Below are positions 1 to 14,985 of a DNA stretch of 64,000 nucleotides, piece after piece. Location: the NCBI RefSeq assembly GCF_900188005.1, contig NZ_FZNR01000013.1:124001-188000 (forward strand), given 5' to 3'. The translations under genes were made by a program, and so were the position numbers. The notes below the pieces were generated by a model. It searched no databases and had not been told where the DNA came from. It saw only the letters and a program-made list of their open reading frames with translations. Numbering within the stretch: the stretch's first letter is position 1; each line of letters opens with the position of its first letter. The stretch comes from Actinoplanes regularis. GTDB taxonomy: Bacteria > Actinomycetota > Actinomycetes > Mycobacteriales > Micromonosporaceae.

Positions 1-1992
1 CCGAACCTGCTGGTCAACGGCACGTCCGGGATCGCGGTCGGGATGGCGACCAACATGATCCCGCACAACCTCGGCGAGGTGGTGGCGGCCGCCCGGCACC
101 TGATCACCAACCCCGAGGCCGAGCTCGACGAGCTGATGCGCTTCGTGCCCGGTCCCGACCTGCCCACCGGTGGTCAGCTGCTCGGCCTCGATGAGGTGCG
201 CAGGGCGTACGAGACCGGTCGTGGCGTGGTGCGGATGCGCGCCCGGGCGCAGACCGGCCTGCTCGAGGGTGGGCGCGGGCGGCAGGCGATCACGATCACC
301 GAGCTGCCGTACGGCATCGGTGCCGAGAAGATCATCGAGGCGATCACCGACGAGGTGAAGGGCAAGTTGATCACCTCGGGCCCGCGGCGCGGGCAGCGGC
401 AGGCCGCCCGGTTGCAGGGCATCGCCGACGTCAAGGACCTGACCGACCGCGAGCACGGCACCCGCCTGGTGATCGAGTGCAAGGTCGGCGTCAACCCGCA
501 GGCGCTGCTGGCGGACCTCTACCGGCTGACCCCGCTGGAGAGCTCGTTCGGCATCAACAACCTGGTGCTGGTCGACGGGCAGCCGCGGACCCTCGGGCTC
601 AAGGCGCTGCTGGAGGTCTTCGTCCAGCACCGCTACGACGTGGTCACCCGGCGGACCGAGTACCGCCGGACCAAGCGCCAGGACCGCCTGCACCTGGTGG
701 ACGGTCTGCTCATCGCCCTGATCGACATCGACCGGGTGGTCGCGATCATCCGGGCCAGCGACGACGCGGCCGCGGCCAAGTCGGGTCTGATGAGCGAGTT
801 CGGCCTCAGCGACATCCAGGCGACGTACATCCTGGACACGCCGCTGCGCCGGCTCACCCGCTTCGACCGGATCGAGCTGGAGACGGAGCAGGAGCGGCTG
901 CGCAACGAGATCGCCGAGCTCAGCCGGATCCTGGACAACGAGGACGTGCTCAAGCAGGTGGTCTCGGACGAGCTGGCCGAGGTGACCGCCGAGTTCGGGC
1001 GGCCGCGGCAGACCACGCTGATCGACGGTGACCTCAAGGAGGTGCTCGCCGCCTCGGTGCCGGCCGGCCCGCTCGAGGTCGCGGACGACCCGTGTCAGGT
1101 GATCCTCTCCGCCACCGGGCTGATCGCCCGGACGGCGGCGGAGAGCGAGGAGTCGACCGAGGCGCGCAAGCGCAGCGGCCGGGTCAAGCACGACACGGTC
1201 CGCGCGATCATCCACTCCACGGCCCGCGGCCGGATCCTGCTGATCACCAACCGGGGGCGGGCGTTCAAGACCGACGTGCTGCCGCTGCCGGTGCTGCCGG
1301 AGCAGTCCGGGACGGTGTCGCTGCGCGGTGGCATGTCGGCGTCCGAGCTGGTGCCGCTGGAGAAGGGCGAGCGGGTGGTCGGGCTCGCGCCGCTGACTGC
1401 CGGCGACTCCCCGGGCATCGCGCTCGGCACCCGGCAGGGCGTGGTCAAGGTCTGCGCGCCGGAGTGGCCGGTGCGGTCCGACGAGTTCGAGGTGATCACC
1501 CTCAAGGAGGGTGACGAGGTCCTCGAGGCCACCTGGCTGATGAACGGCGCCGAGTCGCTGGTCTTCATCACGTCGGACGCGAACCTGCTGCGGTTCCCGG
1601 CCAAGCTGGTCCGGCCACAGGGCCTCAAGGGCGGTGGCATGGCGGGTGTCAACCTGTCGCCGGAGGCCAGCGTGATCTCGTTCAACGCGGTGTCCACGTC
1701 GGATCCGTCGCACGGGGAGCCGATGGTCGTCACCTCGACGGGCGCCCAGGTGAAGGTGTCGCCGTTCGCGTCGTACCCGGCGAAGGGCCGCGCGACCGGC
1801 GGGGTCCGGGCGCAGCGGTTCCTGCGGGGCGAGTGCGAGCTGACGGTGGCCTGGGTCGGCCCGCGCCCGGTCGGCGCGAGCAGCACCGGCGAGCCGGTCG
1901 AGCTGCCCGAGCCCGATGCTCGCCGGGACGGCTCCGGCGTCGCGGTGATGATGGGCCCGCAGCTGATCGGGCACCACATCGAACGCGACTGA
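1..1992 (+). CDS. DNA topoisomerase IV / gyrase subunit A (ParC-like), 5'-truncated by the window
   Basis: Type II topoisomerase A subunit, which cuts and rejoins DNA. The open frame runs in from position 1 (PNLLVNGTSGIAVGMATNMI), so about 663 C-terminal residues are visible and the catalytic tyrosine lies upstream of the window. Visible parts are the end of the winged-helix/tower region, the long coiled-coil arm (roughly visible residues 200-340) and a beta-pinwheel C-terminal domain. I could not find a canonical GyrA box (QRRGGKG); the nearest stretch is SGTVSLRGG. This favours a ParC-like paralogue over the housekeeping GyrA. A strong hairpin terminator follows the stop. Confidence 0.9.
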   Translation, partial: PNLLVNGTSGIAVGMATNMIPHNLGEVVAAARHLITNPEAELDELMRFVPGPDLPTGGQLLGLDEVRRAYETGRGVVRMRARAQTGLLEGGRGRQAITITELPYGIGAEKIIEAITDEVKGKLITSGPRRGQRQAARLQGIADVKDLTDREHGTRLVIECKVGVNPQALLADLYRLTPLESSFGINNLVLVDGQPRTLGLKALLEVFVQHRYDVVTRRTEYRRTKRQDRLHLVDGLLIALIDIDRVVAIIRASDDAAAAKSGLMSEFGLSDIQATYILDTPLRRLTRFDRIELETEQERLRNEIAELSRILDNEDVLKQVVSDELAEVTAEFGRPRQTTLIDGDLKEVLAASVPAGPLEVADDPCQVILSATGLIARTAAESEESTEARKRSGRVKHDTVRAIIHSTARGRILLITNRGRAFKTDVLPLPVLPEQSGTVSLRGGMSASELVPLEKGERVVGLAPLTAGDSPGIALGTRQGVVKVCAPEWPVRSDEFEVITLKEGDEVLEATWLMNGAESLVFITSDANLLRFPAKLVRPQGLKGGGMAGVNLSPEASVISFNAVSTSDPSHGEPMVVTSTGAQVKVSPFASYPAKGRATGGVRAQRFLRGECELTVAWVGPRPVGASSTGEPVELPEPDARRDGSGVAVMMGPQLIGHHIERD

Positions 1993-2006
1993 CCCGGCAC
2001 TTCCTG

Positions 2007-2044
2007 ACCGCCCGCCGGAACCTTCCGGCGGGCGGTTCGCTTTT
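2007..2044 (+). terminator. Rho-independent terminator of the topoisomerase gene
   Basis: Perfect 14-bp arms at 2007-2020 (accgcccgccggaa) and 2023-2036, followed by a T-rich tail (ttcgctttt). A second, weaker inverted repeat at 2051-2060/2064-2073 (one mismatch) could serve the convergent minus-strand gene. Confidence 0.85.
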
Positions 2045-2072
2045 CCGAACACCCCGGGCAGGATGCCTGGGG

Positions 2073-2516
2073 TCAGTGGATGAAGGCCTGCTGGAGGGCG
2101 GCGACCAGGGCCTCGGCGTTCTTCTTGTCGACCCGCGGGAAGGTCAGCGCGATGCCGTCGCCGGCGTTGCCGAAGGCGATCCGGACCAGGCTGACGATGC
2201 CCATCTTGACCTCGGCGACGGCGACGTGCTGGCGCGGCATCTCGCCGAGCACCCTCTTGCCCGGGCCGCCCAGGAAGCTCTGGGACAGGAAGATCATCCG
2301 ATGGGTGGTCACCACCACGAACTGCCGCCCGGTGTTGACGAGCGCGGCGCCCAGTGCGCCGCCGGCCTCCATGATCAGGGCCTGCTTCATGACGGTGCCG
2401 AGGCGGCTCGAGGAGAAGCTGCCGACCTGCGCGCGGGTCGCGGCGACCGGCTGCTCGCCGGGCTGCAGAAGGTGCGCGATCTGCTCGAATGCGCGGGTCT
2501 GAAGTTTCTGGTTCAT
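2073..2516 (-). CDS. Conserved hypothetical protein, PH-like (YokE/bPH type) fold
   Basis: A 147-residue protein without signal peptide. The central segment (VNTGRQFVVVTTHRMIFLSQ) followed by a glycine/basic turn and the pattern MPRQHVAVAEVKMG resembles small bacterial PH-like domains, in which a protein reads T-N/T-H-R at the start of the sheet. A helix closes the C-terminus (KKNAEALVAALQQAFIH). The ATG is preceded by GGAGGAG at good spacing. It stands alone, 47 bp from the next gene. The function is unknown and the fold assignment is by pattern only. Confidence 0.65.
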   Translation of the reverse strand: MNQKLQTRAFEQIAHLLQPGEQPVAATRAQVGSFSSSRLGTVMKQALIMEAGGALGAALVNTGRQFVVVTTHRMIFLSQSFLGGPGKRVLGEMPRQHVAVAEVKMGIVSLVRIAFGNAGDGIALTFPRVDKKNAEALVAALQQAFIH

Positions 2517-2559
2517 GACGCTCCTCCGTGATCTTCGTACGTCGCGCGGAGGATAGTGA

Positions 2560-3063
2560 TCACGGCGTCGGCCGGGAAGTGCCGAAGGTCATGACGAAGG
2601 TCTCGATCGCGTCGAGGTGCTCCGGCTGCAGTCCGCGGTTCGGCTTCGGCGTGATCAGGAGTACGCGGTCCAGCCCGGACAGCTCGTCGTGCGCCGAGGG
2701 CGAGATGTCGGCGTCGTCGGTCCAGATCAACGGGTGGCCGGAAGCCACCACCTGCCGGGCGGCGGCCAGCTTGGCCGTCGCGGCCTCGCGTGGGTTCAGG
2801 TTGTCGAGCCAGCAGGGTTCGAAATGGGGCAGGCCGAAGAGGCGTTCCAGCTGGTCGGCGTGCCCGCACCAGGTGGTGCACCAGCGGATCTCGACGGTTC
2901 CGGTGCGATGCAGCGCACGGATGCGATCGAGCAGCGCCGGAGCCCAGCGCATGGTGTACCTGAAGCCGCCGGCGTGGGCGTAGCCGCGGCGCGGTGCGGC
3001 GCCCCAACCGGGACGGTTCGCGTTGAGGACGCCGTCGACGTCCAGCAGCCAGACGGGTCGCAT
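2560..3063 (-). CDS. HAD-like hydrolase, actinobacterial secondary family
   Basis: A 167-residue protein that opens with MRPVWLLDVDGVLNANRPGW, a DxD HAD motif I (D8, D10), and contains a late acidic motif (IWTDDADIS) typical of HAD phosphatases. It is shorter than most HAD enzymes and lacks a clear cap domain. I chose the ATG at 3063 because the HAD motif starts there; the upstream extension is low-complexity and out of register with the MarR gene. Only 5 bp separate it from the upstream MarR gene, so the two are probably one transcript. The substrate is unknown. Confidence 0.75.
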   Translation of the reverse strand: MRPVWLLDVDGVLNANRPGWGAAPRRGYAHAGGFRYTMRWAPALLDRIRALHRTGTVEIRWCTTWCGHADQLERLFGLPHFEPCWLDNLNPREAATAKLAAARQVVASGHPLIWTDDADISPSAHDELSGLDRVLLITPKPNRGLQPEHLDAIETFVMTFGTSRPTP

Positions 3064-3068
3064 CCGGG

Positions 3069-3512
3069 TCACCAGGTGGGGCGGATGCGGCCGGGGACGG
3101 CGAGGCGGGACAGGGCCGCGCGGACGCCGGCAAGCTGGTCCGGGCCGAGGGCGTCGGCCCAGGCGCGGAGGACCTCCTCGGCTGACTCGTCGGCGGCGCG
3201 GGTGCACGCCCAGCCCCGTGCGGTGAGGACCAGCAGGCGGGCGCGGGCGTCGGTGGGGTGCGGGCGGCGCTCGACGTAGCCCTTGCGGACCAGCTCGTCG
3301 GCGGTCTGGCTGGCGGCCTGCTTGGTGACGCCCAGGTGGTCGGCCAGTTCGGCGACGGTGGCGCCGTCGGGGGCGAGGCGGACGAAGGCGAAGCCGTGCG
3401 CCGGGCGCAGGTCGGTGAAGCCGCGCGCCCGGACGCCCTCGTGGATGCCGTCGACCAGGGTGGATGCGGCGCCGAGCAGCAGCACCGGCAGGTCCAGAAG
3501 ATCACGTCGCAC
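3069..3512 (-). CDS. MarR-family transcriptional regulator
   Basis: A 147-residue winged helix-turn-helix regulator. The HTH lies at about residues 51-75 (TVAELADHLGVTKQAASQTA) and the beta-wing with the usual DPR-like turn at 82-97 (RRPHPTDARARLL). Flanking helices would form the dimer interface. It is transcribed away from a cupin gene across an intergenic region carrying phased TTGAC-N6-GTCAA palindromes, so autoregulation plus control of the cupin gene is likely. The ligand cannot be read from sequence. Downstream comes a HAD gene, probably in the same operon. Confidence 0.9.
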   Translation of the reverse strand: MRRDLLDLPVLLLGAASTLVDGIHEGVRARGFTDLRPAHGFAFVRLAPDGATVAELADHLGVTKQAASQTADELVRKGYVERRPHPTDARARLLVLTARGWACTRAADESAEEVLRAWADALGPDQLAGVRAALSRLAVPGRIRPTW

Positions 3513-3521
3513 GAAAGAAGT

Positions 3522-3579
3522 TTGACATACAGGTCAAGTTGCTTGACTATTTAGTCAAGCTGCTTGACTAAATTTGAGG
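3522..3579. promoter_or_regulatory. Triple MarR operator overlapping the cupin promoter
   Basis: Three TTGAC half-sites start at 3522, 3543 and 3564, exactly 21 bp apart. The first two are completed by GTCAA after 6 bp; the middle copy is the 18-bp near-perfect palindrome CTTGACTATTTAGTCAAG at 3542-3559. The third keeps only its left half and runs into the GAGGGAG ribosome site of the cupin gene. The first half-site with its next base is also a perfect -35 (TTGACA) spaced 17 bp from a GACTAT -10-like hexamer, so a bound regulator would block the promoter. Confidence 0.75.
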
Positions 3580-3587
3580 GAGAAAGC

Positions 3588-3962
3588 ATGGCGATCCATC
3601 GTCGGGACGAGGCGGTCGTGCACCGTCTGCACGGTTCGGCCTTTCATTCGTACGTCTCGCCGTCGGCGGGCAGCGCGGAGCTCTGCGCCTGGCGGCTGGA
3701 GATCGCCGGCGGGACCGTGGGGGTCCGGCACCGGGTCAGCCGCGAGGAGGTGATCCTGGTGCTCGCCGGCCGGATCCGCGTCCATCTCGACGGTGTCACC
3801 GAGGAGGTGACGGCGGGTGACGTGTTCCGGGTGCCGGTCGGCGTCGAGTTCGGCGTCGACAACGCGACCGCCGAGACCGCCGAGGCGTGGGTGACCACCA
3901 GCGTCGGCATGAGGGGGACCCTGCCGGACGGCTCGGTGATCAGCCCGCCCTGGGTGTCCTGA
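3588..3962 (+). CDS. Small single-domain cupin protein
   Basis: A 124-residue beta-barrel protein. The first cupin motif is degenerate (GVRHRVSREEVILVLAGRI, with H48 and E54), and the second (GDVFRVPVGVEFGV) lacks the usual histidine, so metal binding is doubtful. The ATG at 3588 sits behind GAGGGAG; a TTG at 3564 lies inside the operator and was not chosen. Divergent from the MarR gene and probably its main target. Possible roles are ligand binding or a small-molecule enzyme; nothing in the sequence decides. Confidence 0.8.
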   Translation: MAIHRRDEAVVHRLHGSAFHSYVSPSAGSAELCAWRLEIAGGTVGVRHRVSREEVILVLAGRIRVHLDGVTEEVTAGDVFRVPVGVEFGVDNATAETAEAWVTTSVGMRGTLPDGSVISPPWVS

Positions 3963-3980
3963 CCATCCGGCCGGCCCGCA

Positions 3981-4017
3981 CGGTGCGGGGCCGGGAGCAG
4001 GTCCCGGCCCCGCACCG
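3981..4017. terminator. Bidirectional hairpin between convergent genes
   Basis: Perfect 16-bp arms (cggtgcggggccggga at 3981-3996 and its complement at 4002-4017) with a 5-base loop, between the ends of the cupin and aldo/keto reductase genes. There is no T-run, as is usual for actinobacterial terminators. Confidence 0.8.
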
Positions 4018-4022
4018 AACCG

Positions 4023-4982
4023 TCAGCGGGCGGCGCGCAGAGCCCGCAGCGTGTCCAACTCGGCTCCGGACAGTGGCCCGGCGGCCTCGGCGGCCAGGCA
4101 TTCGTCCAGTTCGCTGCGGTTCTTCACACCGAGCACCACGGTCGGGACGCCGGGCACCGACAGCGCGTAGCGGTGTGCCAGCGCGGCCGGAGTGGTCCCC
4201 CAATCCGCGGCGAGCTTGCGGAACGAAACGGCCCGCGCGAAATCGGCCGCCACCGGATCGGTGGCCGTCATCGGACGGTCGATGCTCGTGGTGAGGGCCC
4301 CGGCCGCGACCGCGCGGATACCCATCACCGAGACCCCGTTCTCGTTCGCGCGCTGGACGATCTCGTCGCTCTCCGGCCGGACCCCGTTGAAGTACCAGTA
4401 ACCGTTGAGGTCGAGCGCGTTGACGACAACCTGCGCCGCGTCCGGGCGCGGCGTGTCCCCGAGCGCGGCGAGCACTCGCTCCGGATGGCCGACCGCGGTG
4501 ATGCCCCAGGCCCGGATCAGGCCCTCGTCGCGCAGCCGCTCGAACTCCGCGGCGGCTTCCTGATATTCGTCCCATCCGATGGTCTCGGGCACCGGGGAGA
4601 GAGCCCGGATCTGGGTGTGCAGCAGGAAGAGGTCGAGGTGGGTGCGGCCGATCCGGTCCAGACTGGCGTGCAGGCCGCGGCGGATGCGCGCCCCAAATGC
4701 GAGGTCACGCTCGGTGTCGTCCGGCAACCCCACCTTCGACGTGATCATCACCTCGGCGGGGACGGAAGCGGAGCGGAGGGCCTCGCCGGCCACCTGCTCC
4801 GCTTCGAAGCCGGCGCCGTAGCTCGGCGCCAGGTCCAGCATCGTGATGCCGGCGTCGAGGGCGGCGTGCACGGTGGCCACCGCCTCGCGCCGATCCGTCG
4901 TGCCCCAGACACCGCCGATGCCGCCGCCGCCCAGGGTGAGTGCGCTGATCCGGCCGAGTCGTCCGAAGTTCCGTAGCTCCAT
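4023..4982 (-). CDS. Aldo/keto reductase
   Basis: A 319-residue NADPH-dependent (beta/alpha)8-barrel oxidoreductase of normal length. The catalytic tetrad is visible as D50 and Y55 (MLDLAPSYGAG), K83 (ITSKVG) and H122 (LFLLHTQ). A nucleotide-binding tail (VVLGVKNRSELDEC) is present near the C-terminus. It is monocistronic, with a hairpin on its 3' side. The glycine-rich N-terminus (LGGGGIGG) matches the branch often annotated as L-fucose/D-arabinose-type dehydrogenases, but I do not assign a substrate. Confidence 0.88.
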   Translation of the reverse strand: MELRNFGRLGRISALTLGGGGIGGVWGTTDRREAVATVHAALDAGITMLDLAPSYGAGFEAEQVAGEALRSASVPAEVMITSKVGLPDDTERDLAFGARIRRGLHASLDRIGRTHLDLFLLHTQIRALSPVPETIGWDEYQEAAAEFERLRDEGLIRAWGITAVGHPERVLAALGDTPRPDAAQVVVNALDLNGYWYFNGVRPESDEIVQRANENGVSVMGIRAVAAGALTTSIDRPMTATDPVAADFARAVSFRKLAADWGTTPAALAHRYALSVPGVPTVVLGVKNRSELDECLAAEAAGPLSGAELDTLRALRAAR

Positions 4983-5024
4983 GGCCGGAACGCTAGGACC
5001 TGGAGCGCGCTCCAGATCAAGCCG

Positions 5025-5225
5025 TCACTTGCTCGGCTCCGGCACCTTGCACGTGATCTTCGGGTTGACCCCGAGCCAGTTGAGCGGCCCGGCGATCGTG
5101 GTGACGATGACGGTTCCGGCCTCCGCGCAACTCGCGTCGCCGGTGTCCTTGAAGTAACCGCGCTGGTACGCCGCGACCAGCCCGAGCAGAAGCCAGATGA
5201 CGATTACTACCGCGCCTGCGCGCAT
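5025..5225 (-). CDS. Small single-pass membrane protein
   Basis: A 66-residue protein with an N-terminal transmembrane helix (AGAVVIVIWLLLGLVAAYQR) and a short outside tail carrying two cysteines (SCAEAG and ITCKVP) that could form a disulfide. The ATG at 5225 has a near-perfect AAGGAGG 7 bases upstream, which excludes the longer upstream start. It is monocistronic. I do not know a function. Confidence 0.75.
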   Translation of the reverse strand: MRAGAVVIVIWLLLGLVAAYQRGYFKDTGDASCAEAGTVIVTTIAGPLNWLGVNPKITCKVPEPSK

Positions 5226-5381
5226 CGAGAGCCTCCTTAGGGGGGATGCGCGGCAGATACCCGGAACCGTTCGATCTCTAAACGGCGCCCGCTTCGCGGA
5301 GAACGGCAAAGAAGGAAAACCCATCCTTCGGTCGTACCGCGGAATGGTTTGCGGTCTTGGAGATGACGGCGTCGAGTGGGG

Positions 5382-6202
5382 TCAGGCGGGTTTGCGGGCC
5401 TGCAGGGTGTAGGTGTGGGGGAGGCGTTCCGGGCGGTCGGCCAGCTGCCACTCGCCGTTGTCGAGCCGGCGCATCCGCCCGGGCAGCGCGTTCCACGGCA
5501 CGCTCTGGTGCTCGACCAGCCCGGTCAGGGTCAGGCCGGCGTCCAGAACCGCGGTGACGGTCTCGCCGATCCCGTGACTCCACTCGTGCGTGACGGTGTG
5601 CGTGAACTCCTGATCGGTGTCCACGTAGGTGCCCGGTTCGTCGTACACCCTCGGTTCGGCCAGCTCGAAGTACGGCTCGGCGAGCGCGATGACGTCGTCC
5701 GTGCGGTCGTAGTCGCAGGCCCAGAGCACCGGGTGGCCCTCCCGGATGAAGAGTCGTCCGCCGGGCGCCAGCAGCGACGCGACCGTCGCCGCCCAGCGCC
5801 GGATGTCGGGCAGCCAGCCGAGCGCCCCGATCCCGGTGTAGACCAGGTCGAACTCGCCCTCCAGAACCTCCCGGGCGGCGTAGACGTCACTCTGCACGTA
5901 CGGAATGTCCGCGCCGGCCTGTTCGGCGATGATCCGCGCCTGCTTCAGCGACTCGCCGGAGAAGTCCAGGCCGGTCATCCGGGCGCCGAGCCGGGACAGC
6001 GAGACCGTGTCCGTGCCGATGTGGCACTGCAGGTGCACGGCTCGCTGCCCGGTGACGTCGCCGAGCAGTGGAACGTCGAAGCGGACCACGTCGCTCAGAT
6101 GCGCCGGGTCACTCGCGAAACGGGAGACGCCGTAGCCGGGCGAGGCGGCGTGCGCCGGTGCCCGTTCGTCCCAGTTGGCCCGGTTGACGGTCAGGTAGTC
6201 AC

Positions 6203-6206
<4 letters not shown>
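5382..6206 (-). CDS. Class I SAM-dependent methyltransferase
   Basis: A 274-residue Rossmann-fold methyltransferase. The SAM-binding glycine motif has the variant form LQCHIGTDT followed by the acidic GLDFSGESL, and motif II/post-I regions (FDLVYTGIGALGW, LLAPGGRLFIREG) are in place. The GTG start at 6204-6206 overlaps the TGA of the beta-glucosidase gene (GTGA), so it is translationally coupled as the last gene of the sugar operon. The substrate is unknown; a methylated sugar or small metabolite is only a guess from context. Confidence 0.85.
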
Positions 6207-7519
<1,313 letters not shown>

Positions 7520-7533
7520 GATATTTCTCCGTA

Positions 7534-7576
7534 AAAGAAAGTGGCGGCCGGCCCCGACGGCAGGGGGCCGGCCGCC
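7534..7576 (-). terminator. Intercistronic hairpin between transporter and beta-glucosidase
   Basis: Perfect 13-bp arms (ggcggccggcccc at 7543-7555 and complement at 7564-7576). On the minus strand the stem is followed by a pyrimidine/T-rich stretch (ctttcttttac), so partial termination could reduce beta-glucosidase expression relative to the importer. Confidence 0.7.
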
Positions 7577-7583
7577 TGTCCAG

Positions 7584-8587
<1,004 letters not shown>

Positions 8588-8591
<4 letters not shown>

Positions 8592-8668
8592 AGCGCCACC
8601 TCCGCTTCGCTCCGGCGTCGCCATGAGCTAATGACTGAGCTGATCGATTCGCTCGCAAGCTCGCTCAT
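8588..8668 (-). CDS. 26-codon mini-ORF, cassette copy 2
   Basis: Starts MSELASESISSVISSWRRRS and ends in VAL. ATG 8668-8666 overlaps the stop of the preceding identical mini-ORF and its own TGA (8590-8588) overlaps the ATG of the ATP-binding protein gene. Identical to copy 1. Whether the peptide matters or only the coupling is unknown. Confidence 0.5.
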
Positions 8669-8741
8669 AGCGCCACCTCCGCTTCGCTCCGGCGTCGCCA
8701 TGAGCTAATGACTGAGCTGATCGATTCGCTCGCAAGCTCGC

Positions 8742-8745
<4 letters not shown>
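8665..8745 (-). CDS. 26-codon mini-ORF, cassette copy 1
   Basis: Starts at the ATG 8745-8743 that overlaps the permease stop (ATGA) and ends at TGA 8667-8665, overlapping the next mini-ORF. Same sequence as copy 2. It supplies an unbroken chain of ATGA overlaps between the permease and ATPase genes. Confidence 0.5.
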
Positions 8746-9796
<1,051 letters not shown>

Positions 9797-9800
<4 letters not shown>

Positions 9801-9865
9801 CGCGCAGTCCTCCGCGAGCCCTGGCCGGACATGAACTGGTCGACTCTGGAGATGAGAACTGTCAC
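9797..9865 (-). CDS. 22-codon mini-ORF created by the 65-bp duplication
   Basis: GTG 9865 lies 3 bases after the stop of the upstream permease, behind GGAGGGCTGAGCG. It encodes VTVLISRVDQFMSGQGSRRT plus two residues, and its TGA (9799-9797) overlaps the GTG of the next permease. It is either a decayed duplicate of the permease N-terminus or a coupling leader. Confidence 0.45.
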
Positions 9866-9868
9866 CGC

Positions 9869-11901
<2,033 letters not shown>

Positions 11902-11935
11902 GCCGGGTTCCTTACAAAGCAGCGAACAGGGAAGC

Positions 11936-11964
11936 GCGGGCGCCCCGGGACCCGGGGCGCCCGC
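11936..11964 (-). terminator. Strong hairpin between binding protein and ATPase genes
   Basis: Perfect 14-bp arms (gcgggcgccccggg at 11936-11949, complement at 11951-11964) without a T-run. It is placed as in many ABC operons, where such stems stabilise the binding-protein mRNA and partly stop transcription. Confidence 0.75.
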
Positions 11965-11973
11965 TGGAGACGA

Positions 11974-13659
<1,686 letters not shown>

Positions 13660-13765
13660 CGGAGAATCTCCTCGGATTTGGCGGAATTCGGGTGGAGGGG
13701 TGCCCGGAGGGCGTGCGGCATCGCGTGACCGGCGGCAGCCGGCCCCGAGGTGCGCGGGAGTGCCC

Positions 13766-13785
13766 GACCGGCCCGCTGGCCGGTC
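13766..13785. other. Inverted repeat upstream of the binding-protein gene
   Basis: Eight-base arms gaccggcc / ggccggtc around CGCT, in the 163-bp gap between the LacI stop and the binding-protein start. It could be an operator or a stem; no second copy was seen elsewhere in the operon. Confidence 0.4.
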
Positions 13786-13822
13786 GAAGAAATTTTGGGT
13801 TCGGTCGGTGGAAGGGGTTCGG

Positions 13823-14827
13823 TTAAGCCTGTGTGGAGGCGCGCGCGGTGAACGTCGCCGGGATCACCGTCGGCCGGTTCGGGAGCGTGGTGCCCTCGAA
13901 GTGGGCGAGCAGCGTGCGGGCCGCGGCTTCGCCCATCTCGCGCATCGGCTGATGCACTGTGGACAGGGGTGGCTGGTGGTGTGCCGCCATCGGGATGTCG
14001 TCGAAGCCGACCACCGCGACGTCCTCCGGCACCCGCCGGCCGGCGTCCAGGACGGCCTGCACGGCGCCGAAGGCGGACAGGTCGTTGTGGCAGAAGACGG
14101 CGTCGAAGTCGAGTCCGGAGGCGATCGCCTGCTTGACCCCGTCGGCGCCGCAGGCGACGGTGAAGTCGCCGGGCAGCACATAAGTCTCCGGGATGGGGCG
14201 GCCCGCCTCGGCGAAGGTCGAGACGAAGCCGTCGTTGCGCTGTACGGTGCAGCCGAACCGGGACGGTCCGGTGATCACGAGCGGCTTGTGGCGCCCGATC
14301 TCCAGCAGGTGCCGGGCCGCGTCGGCCGCCCCGCTGTGGTTGGTCGTGCCGACGGTCGGGATCTGGCCGACCGGGATCTGGTCCCGATCGTCGATCAGCA
14401 CCATCGGCAGGCCGCGGGTGTGCAGCGTGGTGAGGTAGCCGAGGGTGCCCTCCGGCTCGATCGCCAGCAGGCCGTCGAACGACTTGGCGGCGACCTGCGC
14501 GGCGAACTGCCGCATCGAGTCGTCGCCCCGGTTGAAGGTGAACAGCAGCAGGCCGTACTCCTCGGCCTCCAGCACGTCGACCGCGCCCTGCACGACCTCG
14601 CCCATCCAGGGCCAGGTCAGCGAGGGCACCAGCATGCCGATCACCCGGGTGCGGCCGCGGGCCAGGTTGACCGCGCGGGCGCTGGGGACGTAGCCGAGCT
14701 CGTCGATCACCGCGCGGACCCGGGCGGCGGTCGACTCGTCCAGCTCACCCTTGCCGTTGAGAACCCGGGACACGGTCGTCTTGCTGACCTTTGCCCGGGC
14801 CGCCACGTCGGCGATGGTGATCGGCAC
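13823..14827 (-). CDS. LacI-family transcriptional regulator
   Basis: A 334-residue regulator with the LacI HTH at residues 4-26 (TIADVAARAKVSKTTVSRVL) and hinge (YVPSARAVNLARG), then a periplasmic-binding-like sugar-sensing domain (CHNDLSAFGAVQAVLDAG, VVGFDDIPMAAHHQPPLSTV). I chose the GTG at 14827, directly behind GGAGGA; the spacing is short, but the upstream extension is not LacI-like. It very likely represses the following transporter/beta-glucosidase operon until a beta-glucoside is present. Confidence 0.9.
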   Translation of the reverse strand: MPITIADVAARAKVSKTTVSRVLNGKGELDESTAARVRAVIDELGYVPSARAVNLARGRTRVIGMLVPSLTWPWMGEVVQGAVDVLEAEEYGLLLFTFNRGDDSMRQFAAQVAAKSFDGLLAIEPEGTLGYLTTLHTRGLPMVLIDDRDQIPVGQIPTVGTTNHSGAADAARHLLEIGRHKPLVITGPSRFGCTVQRNDGFVSTFAEAGRPIPETYVLPGDFTVACGADGVKQAIASGLDFDAVFCHNDLSAFGAVQAVLDAGRRVPEDVAVVGFDDIPMAAHHQPPLSTVHQPMREMGEAAARTLLAHFEGTTLPNRPTVIPATFTARASTQA

Positions 14828-14870
14828 AACTCCTCCGAGGTTTTGTTTCCGGCGGGTTGCGCCGGAGGTT

Positions 14871-14896
14871 CGGAACCGGTTTCGGGACCGGTTTCG
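14871..14896. promoter_or_regulatory. Candidate LacI operator, two overlapping palindromes
   Basis: CGGAACCGGTTTCG (14871-14884, one mismatch from a perfect palindrome) and CGGGACCGGTTTCG (14883-14896, two mismatches) lie 44 bp or more upstream of the regulator start. The CG-centred even palindrome is the usual LacI operator form. I found no equally good copy before the binding-protein gene. Confidence 0.45.
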
Positions 14897-14985
14897 GCAG
14901 TCAACCGCAGTGAGGGTGGTCACGTCAACGTGTCGACAGATCTATTTAGGTTTCGGTCCGGTAACCAGCGCGATTCCGGGTTCGT

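Noticed and set aside
13741..13800. Rho-independent terminator between lacI and the binding-protein gene
   Set aside because: The stem is followed by a T-run only on the plus strand, where no gene ends, so I list it as an inverted repeat only.
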